Assembly (NCBI GenBank): GCA_922989275.2
Contig: OV277861.1
Span: forward strand, 48,523,623 to 48,587,622
Direction: 5' to 3'
Source: Gari tellinella
Taxonomy: Eukaryota > Mollusca > Bivalvia > Cardiida > Psammobiidae
Length of the DNA: 64,000 nucleotides
Position 1 is the stretch's first letter. The number at the start of each line of letters is the position of its first letter. The notes beneath the pieces were generated by a model. It was not told where the DNA came from, ran no database searches, and worked only from the letters and a program-made list of their open reading frames with translations. A program made the translations under genes and the position numbers. Shown piece after piece: positions 22,418 to 32,303 of this stretch.

Positions 22418-22423
22418 AATAAA
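22418..22423 (+). terminator. Poly(A) signal of left-arm unit
   Basis: AATAAA immediately downstream of the ORF C stop; present in the right arm at about 23330-23335. Confidence 0.5.
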
Positions 22424-22668
22424 AATGACTGTCAGAATTAAATATGTACTAAACTACATGTCAATGGGTATAGTGTACAGACGCTTGAACATTAGATTAC
22501 ATGCTAGCTTTTGGATATCAATTCGCTGTGTTTATAAATATATTTCTGTTGAACTGACACACTCATTTCAATTGTATTTCTTAGAGTTTTTATCAATAAA
22601 TTATGAAACAAAGATATCGTGTTGGTTAAGCGTTATTTCCCCTATCTTTTCATACGCAAGAAAGATAG

Positions 22669-22730
22669 GCAGAGAGGTAGAGAGATGGAGGGATCCATAT
22701 TTAGAGAGAGAGGTAGAGGTAGGGAGATAT

Positions 22731-22762
<32 letters not shown>

Positions 22763-23084
22763 GGAAAAGATAGACACAGAGAGTAAAGACAGAGTCTGAG
22801 ACTGAGCGACGGAGATACATATATAGACAGAGGGAAAGAGACACACACAAAGAGTTAGAGAGACAGAGACAGAGACAGAGACAGAGTGTGAGGGAGTGAG
22901 AGAGAAAAATGGAGACAGAGATAGAGTCAAAGAGGTAGAGAGAGAGAGACAGAGACAGAGGGAAAGAGAGAAAGAAAGGTAGTATATAGAGGACCGGGTT
23001 GCTATGCGTTTACCCATTTTAACTATACGGGATTGTCTCTCACTCTCTGTCTGTCTGTCTCTCTCTCTCTCTATATATATATAT
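22669..23084. repeat. Low-complexity purine/pyrimidine spacer at the palindrome centre
   Basis: About 310 bp of GA-rich sequence (GAGA, GACAGA units), a short unique stretch at 22985-23035, then CTGT/CT/TA simple repeats. The shift from purine-rich to pyrimidine-rich sequence suggests a pairing or expansion-prone centre. Confidence 0.8.
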
Positions 23085-23339
23085 CTATCTTTCTTGCGTA
23101 TGAAAAGATAGGGGAAATAACGCTTAACCAACACTATATCTTTGTTTCATAATTTATTGATAAAAACTCTAAGAAATACAATTGAAATGAGTGTGTCAGT
23201 TCAACAGAAATATATTTATAAACACAGCGAATTGATATCCAAAAGCTAGCATGTAATCTAATGTTCAAGCGTCTGTACACTATACCCATTGACATGTAGT
23301 TTAGTACATATTTAATTCTGACAGTCATTTTTATTTCAT

Positions 23340-23888
23340 TTAACGGTTTTCATTCGTTTCCGGTGGATTATATTCCTTTAGTAATTTGTCGAAAAGGTAC
23401 TTCCGCTTATTAGCTGCGTATTTCCAGGATTCTTCACTCTCGTAGTCTTCTTCTTCTGCTAGGCGCCTCGCTGTCCTTCTGATGGCCGTATGAATGGGGT
23501 CGTGTTTGACGGAATCGAACCACAAAACTCTAACTAAATATCTATTGACGAGTAGCTTCCTGTACTTTGGCAACAGTTCGTCGAATGCTTTATTCCTCGC
23601 CTCCTTTTCCGTAACATCGGCCTCTTCCAATAATTCAGATACCTTTTGGCGGAACTCCGGTTGAAGCGTTTTATATATGTATTCAATCATATCGAGCCAA
23701 GGGTCTATAGTGTCTTCCTTCCCTCCAGCGTCTGTATCCATGTCTGACTCATCGGTAGTATCTTTGTCACTTAGGTAGTCTTTCTTAGATTCGTTGTCTG
23801 ATCCGTCGTGTCCGTGTTGCGATTTCATGTGCCGCAACATGTTGTCTTTACGTTTAAATTCTTTTTCGCAAATACCGCAGGCAATCAT
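23340..23888 (-). CDS. Right-arm ORF C: 182-aa C2H2 zinc-finger/acidic protein
   Basis: Intact frame. Residues 1-27 form a single C2H2 finger (MIACGICEKEFKRKDNMLRH, then H five residues later), so nucleic-acid or protein binding is likely. Residues about 28-58 are a very acidic Ser/Asp/Glu linker. Residues about 60-175 are predicted helical, with WLDMIEYIY, EKEARNKAFDELLPKYRKLL and a Glu/Tyr-rich segment before KRKYLFDKLLKEY. The N-terminal finger plus acidic and helical region recalls small zinc-finger proteins seen in virus-like or Polinton-type elements, but I cannot name the family. Near-identical over its length to the left-arm copy apart from the stop there. Confidence 0.68.
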   Translation of the reverse strand: MIACGICEKEFKRKDNMLRHMKSQHGHDGSDNESKKDYLSDKDTTDESDMDTDAGGKEDTIDPWLDMIEYIYKTLQPEFRQKVSELLEEADVTEKEARNKAFDELLPKYRKLLVNRYLVRVLWFDSVKHDPIHTAIRRTARRLAEEEDYESEESWKYAANKRKYLFDKLLKEYNPPETNENR

Positions 23889-24135
23889 TCGGTCGACGAT
23901 GTTGACCCGGCGAAAACTAGTATGAGAATGACTTGATCAATCCTGGTTCCCTCCTTTATCAATGCGCATAGTTCGTACTATCGGGAGGAGGTGAACATTA
24001 AATGCGCGGAGTTAAACTATTGACACGAGGAGTTACCTCATTTGTTTAAATGATGCTTGAGGAGGCACCTTACCGAAACTTGAATACACTCCCAACCGTA
24101 ATATCTCCAGTGTAAAATTATCATTTTGCTCGCCG

Positions 24136-24390
24136 TTAACAATCTATAAAGTTACAGCATTGGACAAGCATGCTTTTTAACTCGCATATTTGTAACATAA
24201 CGTCTTTCGAAATGGTCACAGATCTTGCCCCTTTCCTTAAATTTAAGACTATCTGTCCGTCGCCATTTTGGAAGATAGACACGTGATGAATCCCATCCAA
24301 ATGTATACTAATTTTTCTGTTTTTGTTTTCTGTCTCATTGGATGACTGATTATTTTCCATTCTAAATGCGTCGATGTAGGCTTGTGACAT
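24136..24390 (-). CDS. Right-arm ORF B: 84-aa protein of unknown function
   Basis: Counterpart of 21359-21613; same length, a few replacements (T to N, F to L, T to A). Maintenance of length and frame in both arms supports coding. Confidence 0.55.
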   Translation of the reverse strand: MSQAYIDAFRMENNQSSNETENKNRKISIHLDGIHHVSIFQNGDGQIVLNLRKGARSVTISKDVMLQICELKSMLVQCCNFIDC

Positions 24391-24444
24391 TGCAACCTCC
24401 TGGACCTTAATTTAACATTGCAGGTCTAAGCGCGTATCGGATAA

Positions 24445-24783
24445 TCAGAATCGGTCGCATCCAACTTCATCGATGTGTTTTCCTGCTTTTCCCTTTCTCT
24501 GCCTGTTTTTACCTACACGTCGTTTCACCACCTTATCGCTCTGTCGTTGTATTTCCCTCGCAGCCCGCTCGACAACTTGCTTCGTCGGAGAAACTAATTC
24601 AACTTTTAAGCCGTATTCAGTCGGAATTGTTTTACTTTCCCCGTTTGTACAGATATACTCCTCCCTCGGACCGCAACGTTTTCTTTCATGTGGAAAGTAT
24701 TTGGGGTGTTCTGACGATGCGCGAGACTGGTAATAATTAGTCCAAAATTCGAAATTTGGTAGATATGCTTGAACCGGCTTCAT
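24445..24783 (-). CDS. Right-arm ORF A: basic 112-aa protein of unknown function
   Basis: Counterpart of 20966-21304; same length with about ten amino-acid replacements, mostly in the N- and C-terminal parts, leaving the basic cluster KRRVGKNRQRK in place. Confidence 0.6.
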   Translation of the reverse strand: MKPVQAYLPNFEFWTNYYQSRASSEHPKYFPHERKRCGPREEYICTNGESKTIPTEYGLKVELVSPTKQVVERAAREIQRQSDKVVKRRVGKNRQRKGKAGKHIDEVGCDRF

Positions 24784-24890
24784 TTTCAGTTTTCACTCTT
24801 GAAGAAATGTTGTAATACTATGTTTATGTAGTTTCAGTTTTCAAAGTATATCTGTTCTTTCACAAATCGATCGATGGTAGTAGACTTAAG

Positions 24891-24902
24891 TATTTATATA
24901 AA
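24891..24902 (-). promoter_or_regulatory. TATA box of right-arm transcription unit
   Basis: TTTATATAAATA on the minus strand, about 110 bp upstream of the ATG at 24783. Confidence 0.5.
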
Positions 24903-25212
24903 CAACTTCGCGGGTAGGTAAATAATGACCTCTCTCCGTACCCGTTCGGATGTTACCGTAGACCAATCGACGAACTGTAATAATATTACGGGAATTGACT
25001 CGGGGAATATCGACTATTTCCATCTCACTCACATGATTTATCTTAAGCCGATAATACAGTACAACCATACAACTTAATGCTACAGGAAGTTTATTCACTG
25101 AAATGCCGTATGCTTAACGCGGGTGCACTGTACATAGTCTGCGTTAATAGCGATAACGAACTAACTCTAGATTTCGGCGTTCTTCGTAGGTTAAGGTAAC
25201 GCTCGCTGGTCT

Positions 25213-25548
25213 TAGTTGGTGACGAACGATAAGCCGATTTTACCCCGACTCTATTTACCCTAGTCTCGGCTTAATCCGTTTACCGATATCGGGCGTTTCC
25301 GTCGACCAATCGAATGCTTTCGTCGTCTAACGCCAGGAACGTTCTAAATATTGACCTGCTCATAAATGTGGCACAGCTCATAGTTGGTGACGAACGATAA
25401 GCCGATTTTACCCCGACTCTATTTACCCTAGTCTCGGCTTAATCCGTTTACCGATATCGGGCGTTTCCGTCGACCAATCGAATGCTTTCGTCGTCTAACG
25501 CCAGGAACGTTCTAAATATTGACCTGCTCATAAATGTGGCACAGCTCA
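25213..25548. repeat. 168-bp tandem duplication in the right arm
   Basis: The unit starting TAGTTGGTGACGAACG at 25213 recurs at 25381 and runs to 25548. The left arm has a single copy. Confidence 0.8.
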
Positions 25549-25586
25549 TAAATGTGGCGTGGTTATTTCGAGCCACGTATAACTAC

Positions 25587-25733
25587 TCAAGCTACAAACT
25601 GCCACACATATAAAAACAAATAGTCAGAATTGTTAAAAATTGGTCAGTTTCTACATTTTATCGCAATGCGTTTGCGTTTCGTTTGCGTTTAAACGGGAAA
25701 ATATAATAGACTATAATGTATTCTATAGTGTGA
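25587..25733. mobile_element. Family B MITE, right half (split by the palindrome)
   Basis: Resumes after the apparent CAAGCT target duplicate (ACAAACTGCCAC) and continues through GTTTGCGTTTAAACGGG, as in intact 250-bp copies. The terminal CACTGTA has decayed. Confidence 0.75.
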
Positions 25734-25811
25734 CGCCAATAACTGGGCACAGGTGTCAAACAGTTTGGATCCTGATTAATCGCCGCATCTATAACTTGCA
25801 ACACGTCAAAA

Positions 25812-26672
25812 TTACACGTCATGTAACTGGCAGATCTTTATATGATCATTGTAGCGCATGCCCAAATATAGTCTTCCCGTGGCCTCACAGTAAGAAATGG
25901 ATGAAGGACAATTTGTCTGATTTAGAAGTGTCTTTATTCTTGTACACTCTGTTGTCAGGAGATGAATATTATCAGAATTCATCCCACACAAATAGACAAT
26001 GCCAGCCTGGTCTATTACACACTGGCCTGGTAATGATAGTTCAGGATTATTGTATACTGCCAGGACCTTTCCATCCATAGACAGCTTTGTTAAGCTGTCA
26101 TTATCCCAATCTGAAACAAATATGGCGGGCTCTTCGATGTAAACACTGACATATCTGGCGTTGATAAATAGTTGGTTTCCTTGCTCGCCTTTCTCAAAAC
26201 GGTGTAGGACGTCCCCTGTCATGCTCAGTATTTCAACTTTTCCCGGGTCGTCGAATGTTACTATGAGTTTACTTTGGAAATAAGCGATGCCATAACATTC
26301 ACCATTTACAGGAAAACATGTTTCGATCTCAAGCTCATTACATGTAACACATGCCAGGAACGAAACCATTTCAATCTTTGGTAGAGTAACTGCAACCCTT
26401 GAGTTGTTTATAGTTGTAACTGCCCATGGAGATACTGGAACTGGAATTTCAGATGTTAGCTTGCTACCGACTAAATCAATGAGTTTCACTGAATTATTGC
26501 GTTGATCAGTGACAACTAGCTTATCCGTAGACACAACAGTAACGCCAGTTATATCACACGTATTATCATTGCCTTTTGACCAAACATCTATATCAGCTAC
26601 AGCGGCGACTTCTAACTCAAACACAGACTCCGATCCGGATGATGATAACATACTCTCCGTCTCCGCTGCCAT
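25812..26672 (-). CDS. TRIM-type C-terminal beta-propeller (NHL-like), no RING or B-box visible
   Basis: One 286-aa open frame. From about residue 26 it follows the layout of the C-terminal six-bladed propeller of bivalve TRIM-like proteins: an opening D-I-x-V strand with CDITG, then repeated blades such as LVVTDQRNNSVKLID, SPWAVTTINNSRVAVTLP, CYGIAYFQSKLIVTF, IFVSDWDNDSLTKLSMDGKV, IVYLCGMNSDNIHLL and YLGMRYNDHIKICQL. Family members are usually 500-650 aa with an N-terminal RING/B-box/coiled coil; none is seen upstream (to about 27.4 kb). It is therefore a last exon of a larger gene, a propeller-only gene, or a truncated copy. The N-terminal 25 residues are Ser/Glu-rich and may not be the true start: a CTTTCAG and a CCCAG just upstream could be acceptors. 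The 3' end lies about 80 bp from the right half of a MITE split by the palindromic element. Probable role if expressed: ligand or substrate recognition. Confidence 0.7.
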   Translation of the reverse strand: MAAETESMLSSSGSESVFELEVAAVADIDVWSKGNDNTCDITGVTVVSTDKLVVTDQRNNSVKLIDLVGSKLTSEIPVPVSPWAVTTINNSRVAVTLPKIEMVSFLACVTCNELEIETCFPVNGECYGIAYFQSKLIVTFDDPGKVEILSMTGDVLHRFEKGEQGNQLFINARYVSVYIEEPAIFVSDWDNDSLTKLSMDGKVLAVYNNPELSLPGQCVIDQAGIVYLCGMNSDNIHLLTTECTRIKTLLNQTNCPSSISYCEATGRLYLGMRYNDHIKICQLHDV

Positions 26673-27471
26673 ATCTATATTCGCATTTCACAACTGGGCT
26701 GAAAGTATAAAGACTAAGCACAATGAGAAGTATGTCACTCATTTTTTCTTTTAACTCCTTAGCCCCTGAAAGTTTAACCAATTTTCGACTGGTTAGGGTT
26801 GGTTTTGGAATATAAATGCAAAATGGCAAACAGTGCAGACCCTGGTCAGGTTCTACGCTGGATGTTTAAGAAAAGAGTACAGTTCACAGGTAAAAGGCAA
26901 AATGCGTCACCAGAAATTACTGAGTTAACGTAACATGTAAAGGAACACACAGTATGCTATAAAAATATTCGTTTTTTGACAATATGATTATTAAATTTCA
27001 AACAATTTGGAGCCAAATCAAACGTCAAGTTAATCGGCATATGCTCAGGCCCAAAAGTGGTTGCAACGTACATAATTGGCTAGAAACGTGTGTGTAAAGA
27101 ATAGGATCTTACCTGTGCACATACTTCAGTCTGGTATAGTATATCTCTTATAATATGCTCATCTTAAACCTTTCCAAATCCGTTTTTTAAAGTTGCAACT
27201 CGAAATATTATAAATGCAAATGAATACTTGTGATCATAAAACGGAAGATAAATGTATCTAGGAGTGTATAAGTACATGTGTGTACATTTAGCTTATTAAA
27301 AAACGGAACACGCAACCGAAAACAAAAAAAGACGTTTCCTGTTTGTAGAGTTTTCCATTGAAGATATGTTTTCGGTTTATAGAAGTTTCCGGTTAATAGC
27401 TGTTTAGCGGCAGTTTCAGACGTACGTGTAGTTGAATGTGTATTCATCTAAGACACAAGTGTCCGAATATT

Positions 27472-27639
27472 TAAGAAATGAATTGCGTACTTCCGTTATT
27501 CATGAGCTGATGGCACTTCAATGCTTTTACTAGCAAAGTGCGAGAAGCCCGAAGGGCTTCTCGCTCGCTTAACTTTGCTAGTAAAAGCATTGAAGTGCCA
27601 TCAGCTCATGAATAACGGAAGTACGCAATTTATTTCTTA
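27472..27639. repeat. 168-bp near-perfect palindrome
   Basis: AAGAAATGAATTGCGTACTT and about 60 more bases recur inverted after a GAAGCCCGAAGGGCTTC centre; about 80-bp stems with few mismatches. Confidence 0.75.
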
Positions 27640-28295
27640 TATTTATATTCCATCGTGAGCTGAGAAATGAACCAGAAATGTACATAACCGTTCTAATAGA
27701 CACTTTGCCCGTTGCTATGCGTTGCTATCGTAGTAACGATCTCTATATATGGACTGAAAATAGTCCCAATCACATATTATAATTACTAGATAAATTTAGA
27801 CTTTTAACCGGTAAACTTTCTCGTTATGTTTAAAACCTCTTTGAGACATTTAAAACCACACGAATTTACGAAATACTTGTATTATAAGCATCTTAAATTT
27901 AGTTCGCGTTTTTTAAAACCGATTTACTCACACGCCATACTTGATTACTCCGCGTTAACCGCGCCTACCATACGGACTTCTCTGTATCGATTTGAAAGTG
28001 ATCAGTATAGCTCGCCCCTAAACCAGCTGGCAAGAACTGGATTTTAAATGAGCATTCATTGAAATATGCAAGTCTCTTTTTAGAATAGTATTATATAAGG
28101 ACAATGCGGGGCGAATGTAAATATTTCAAGATGATAGTACATGTAATGCTGAAAGCTTCACCGGAAATCTACTACATTACCGCTGTGTGCATTTAGCAGT
28201 TACATATCCTATAAACTCTGTATAAATATACCTCATCGTTGACGGAATGGTGAGCACTTTGAAAGTACTTTTTGGACCTAGAAATACGTTCGGTT

Positions 28296-28516
28296 TTAAC
28301 CCATTACCCCATATATAAGTCTTTGAGTTTGTCCCCCCCCCCCTATGACGAAAATAGTTCCAATTTCTTCAGTAGTATATATGTAGCATACGAAACATTA
28401 TGTATAGTCTAACAGATGGTAGCTTAAAGAGGGCTTACAGCAAAGAAGAATGCGCCTTCTTAAAGGCGCATTCTGATTTACTTTCAACCTACTTTAAAGT
28501 AGTCACCTGTTAGTGG
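28296..28516. mobile_element. Family D MITE, degraded
   Basis: TTAACCCATTACCCC at the left and a GCGCCTTCTTAAAGGCGC hairpin centre near 28460; right end TTAGTGGGGTAGTG decayed. Confidence 0.55.
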
Positions 28517-29157
28517 GGTAGTGATTCTAATCAGACGTCGATTTACTCGATATCTGAAAATACTTCAAAACTATTTGCTATAATATTTCAATTCAGCCGC
28601 AAGTTCTATATTTCCGTCATTTTCTACATTTTTGGGTACCTAGTTTGCGTTTTGTTCCGCACAGATTGTTTGTGGCCCATTGCTACAATACCTCACGATG
28701 GAGCGTACAACATTACTGTCTTCAAATTGTTTGACGCTATTATAGATGTCTTTCGTAAAGCCAAACTGTCTCAATTCTAAACTTTAGATATAAAAGAGGA
28801 CGATTTGTTTAGCAAAACACATTATGACACTGGGTGCATTAGACGGATCAAGATATCACACGTTCAGTTGTCATATTTAAGTAGCAGTGCATCCGTGTCT
28901 TTATTTTAGCAATATTGTTAACACGAATGGATAACAGAAACAACCAGTACCCCTCAGTTTTGATCAGGAAGGGTTTTTCCATTTTGATAGTCAGTGTATT
29001 TCGGTTAATAAAGTACTACTCAATATCTTGCAGTCGCTTAGCATGGTGTTGTAAAATGGAATACAGTAAACAACTTAGCTGTGTACATTATTAGGTTTTT
29101 AAGACAAGTGGCTGCTTAAAGCAAGATGGCAGTAAACAAAAAGCTCCTTTTAAGCTG

Positions 29158-29407
29158 TACAGTGGAGAATCTGTTATTCTTTCCCAATAAACGCGTTTAC
29201 GCTAAAACTATTATTTGCAGTGCAAACAGTTTGGAGCCAGATCAGACGCCGGGTAACCCGGTGTCTGATCAGGCTCCAAACTGTTTGCCACCAAGATAAA
29301 CAAGAATTATCAGAATTGTCGAAAAGTTGTACTTTTCTACGATTTAGTGCTTTGCGTTTGGGTACGTTTGCGTTTAAACGGGAAAGAATAACAGATTCTC
29401 CACTGTA
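29158..29407. mobile_element. Family B MITE (250 bp) nested in a family A copy
   Basis: TACAGTGGAGAATCTG to ATTCTCCACTGTA. Family A sequence lies on both sides (CTTAAAGCAAGATGGCAG before; AATAGAGAACTTTTACTGTA after, to 29471). Confidence 0.85.
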
Positions 29408-30014
29408 CCTGTAGTTTATACAATCAATGAGACGTCCATTTAGTGATCGCAATAGAGAACTTTTACTGTACTATTTTCTAAGGTTGTAAGGTTTTGCTGA
29501 ATGTTTCAGGATAAAAGTCCGTTTAGATTTGGATTACCGCGACATTTCTAGTTTTCGAAACGACAAAATTAAAGTCGATTAGCGAACTTGACCCTCGTAT
29601 TTGTTTTACAATTTATTGGAAAGATTTAAGATATTGCATCTACACTGTTTGCATAGGACACGTATAATTTGCACATGTACACTGTTTGTACATATGCGCC
29701 ACTAGGTGTTAATTGGTTAAGCTGGAATCAGAGTAAACGTTAAAAATGCTGTAATACATGTTAATGGTCGTTTTCGCTGAATATTCTGTGGAGAATACAG
29801 ATGTCTATTATTATTGCTAAATTCTTAAATCCATTATTTGTTTGTGTACAGTTTTGAGATTTCTTCTGTAATGGGTTTATGTGCTGGGTTAACATTGTTT
29901 AGCTACGTTTAAACGGAGTAGAAATACGTCTTCTTAACTGTAACTATTCGCCAAAGTAATGCATTTAATGTTTTAACCATCTCTTGTAAACCAACTATTT
30001 AAGTTTTTGGCAAA

Positions 30015-30264
30015 TACAGTGGAGAAAACGTTATTCTTTCCCAATAAACGCGTTTACGCTAAAACTATTATTTTCACTGCAAACAGTTTGGAGCCAGATC
30101 AGACGCCGGGTAACCCGGCGTCTGATCAGGCTCCAAACTGTTTGCCACCAAGATAAAGATGAATTATCAGAATTGTCAAAAAGTTGTACTTTTCTACGTT
30201 TTAGTGTTTTGCGTTTGCGTACGTTTGCGTTTAAACGGGAAAGAATAACAGATTATCCACTGTA
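30015..30264. mobile_element. Family B MITE (250 bp)
   Basis: TACAGTGGAGAAAACG to ATTATCCACTGTA with a perfect GGAGCCAGATCAGACGCCGG core palindrome. Confidence 0.85.
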
Positions 30265-30402
30265 GGTGTTTCAAGCAAGCTGAAAATAATTCAGAAACTT
30301 TCTACAATAGCTTTCTGTTTTACTTTTATCCTACTTTAAGCGACCACTTGTCTTTGTATTCAGGGTTTGGTATATACACGCCACATTTCCTTGTGTTATT
30401 TG

Positions 30403-30653
30403 TTAACTCTTTCCTCCTTGAAACTTTAAATGGACAATTCCAGTTTCCATTTTAGTCTAGTCCATTTCTGACTTTTAAGGGTTGTTTTTTTCAATGTTTG
30501 ACATTATGACAAACAGTGAAGACCCTGATCAGAGGGCTCCTTTCGGAGCCCTCTGATCTGGGTCTTCACTATTTGCACAGGACAAGTGTACTGTTCACAT
30601 GTACACTGTTTCAAAATGACGCCTATAAGCGGGACTAGGGCTCAAAGGGTTAA
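30403..30653. mobile_element. Family F hairpin MITE (TTAA, 251 bp)
   Basis: TTAACTCTTTCCTCC at the left and GGGCTCAAAGGGTTAA at the right. Core AGTGAAGACCCTGATCAGAGG / CCTCTGATCTGGGTCTTCACT. Same length as the 51457-51707 copy. Confidence 0.7.
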
Positions 30654-31033
30654 GTGGGAATATGTGTTACTTTCCCAAAACGTGAGTTTACGCTGCAATA
30701 ACGATGTTCATTGCAAACAGTCTGGATCCAGATCAAACATTGAGCTAGATCAGCGTCTACACTGGCTCCAAGGTTATAAAGCTTTGAGTTGAGTTTAGGC
30801 CAAACGCTTGAGAACGACTTCAGACTCAATTCAAAAGCTTTCTAACAACCTTGAACCGAGGAGATATCTGCTGTTTGACACTCCTTTATCCTTTTCACTA
30901 CCAAGACTTTCTTGAGATTTTTACCCCTCGCCGTTTCGCCGTTTCATTGTCGTCTGCTTCAAGTGTGCTGTCTGCAATCGTTTCAAAGTTAAAAAATGAG
31001 ACACTATGACTGAAGAAATTTCAAAACGAGTGT

Positions 31034-31100
31034 CAAACAATTTGGATTCTGATCTGACGCCGCGTGACGCGGCGTCTGATCAGGATTTAAACTGTTTGCA
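31034..31100. repeat. Family C hairpin core
   Basis: CAAACAATTTGGATTCTGATC / GATCAGGATTTAAACTGTTTG around CGCCGCGTGACGCGGCG. Confidence 0.6.
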
Positions 31101-32219
31101 AACGCGCTTAAAGCGTGATTGAGAGTGAAAGGGTTAAAACAAATTGTCAATAATTTCAAGTGGTGTTTGCTTTTGCGTTCTATTATATAGGCAAGAAATA
31201 GTGAATTGCACGTGACCCGTAGACTTTGGCAAGAATCATCAAACCTATCTTCATTGACTTAAACCGAGTATAATGACAACTGTAAACTGTTTGGGTCGCG
31301 GCGTCTGATCAGGATCCTAATTGTTTGACACTCATTAAGATATCACTACAGTCAGTCTATCTCAAACATGCATTTAAGACATAAAAGCAGACGACAATAA
31401 TTATTTCAAGGAAATGACGTCACGGTATTGAAGCGGTAAACAACAAATGTGTACTACGAGTCATCAGAAAACCGGAAGTGTCTGAATACGGAACAGATTT
31501 CTCGGTAATGATTTAACAAGCACTCTAGATCTAAGATAATTTTGATAATGGGAGCTACCAATGAAAGCAACAATTTGAATGGATATTTATAAGGGTTTTT
31601 AACATATGGCACAATAAAATACATTCATATATATTTCATATATGAATATAATAGATCTATATTGTACATGTACATTCTATGTGTTTAAAAAAAAAATTCC
31701 GACCGCCCGTCCCTAATATTTTTGGGCATGTAATAGGAAACACAGGAAATGTTTTGCCTTATCTTAGACGATTTCCAATTCAAATTCTTTTGATTGGCCA
31801 ATACACATCGTATCGACATTTCTTCGGATAAATTTCTGTGGACCTTTCTTTTAAAAAGCGGTTTAGCGGGACTTTGCTGATACATGTATTTGCAAACAGT
31901 TTGGATCCAGATTAGACGCTGCGTCATGTGGCCTCTGATCTCGATTCAAGCTGTTTGTTACTCATATTTCTTCAATCTTAAATATATAAAATATGTTTTT
32001 TTACACTTGTTGCAGACACTATAGATCTATTTGAAGCAGACGACAATTCAGCATGATAATGGTTTAGAATCAATGTTTTTAAGAGACTCCCAACCAGATT
32101 TAGCATTGAAAATAGTAATTTGTAAATATATGTCAAACGCTTATATTAACGGGTAAGAATTAGTTAAGGATAGGAAATTCTGTTTAAAATGCATTTCAAT
32201 AAAAAACAATTATGAGCTC

Positions 32220-32303
32220 TGAAGGGTTCGAACCCGGGACCCGGCATGCGGGGACAGAAGAGCAAAATAAGACAACCCCTTAGCCCCCCTCAGCCAACCC
32301 GCC
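32220..32303 (-). mobile_element. tRNA-like sequence (SINE head or tRNA pseudogene)
   Basis: Minus strand TGGCTGAGGGGGGCTAAGG and GGGTTCGAACCC resemble the A and B boxes of a class II (Leu/Ser-like) tRNA; ends do not pair well. Confidence 0.35.

Larger units (their letters stand above)
20330..22668 (+). repeat. Left arm of the giant palindrome
   Basis: About 2.34 kb. Outer (20.33-20.95 kb) and inner (21.87-22.67 kb) parts are almost identical to the right arm; the middle (about 20.97-21.86 kb) is clearly more diverged. Confidence 0.85.
20330..25586. mobile_element. Giant palindromic element with two gene-bearing arms (possibly Polinton/adintovirus-derived, non-autonomous)
   Basis: Left arm 20330-22668 and right arm 23085-25586 are inverted copies around a 416-bp low-complexity spacer. 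Both ends start AGTAGTTATACGTGGCTCG reading inward. Each arm has a TATA box, a basic 112-aa ORF, an 84-aa ORF, a C2H2 zinc-finger ORF and AATAAA. The element interrupts a 250-bp family B MITE; flanks CAGGCT (left) and CAAGCT (right) look like a 6-bp target duplication with one later change. AG termini plus a 6-bp duplication are known for Polinton/Maverick integration. No polymerase, integrase, capsid or protease ORF is present, so that link is an inference. A fold-back transposon or a head-to-head dimer of an unknown element are alternatives. Confidence 0.75.
23085..25586 (-). repeat. Right arm of the giant palindrome
   Basis: About 2.50 kb; longer than the left arm mainly because of a 168-bp tandem duplication near its outer end (25213-25380 and 25381-25548). 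Confidence 0.85.

Noticed and set aside
22601..23134. Minus-strand Ser/Leu-rich 177-codon frame in the palindrome spacer
   Set aside because: Composition comes from GA/CT simple repeats; no start context or conservation.
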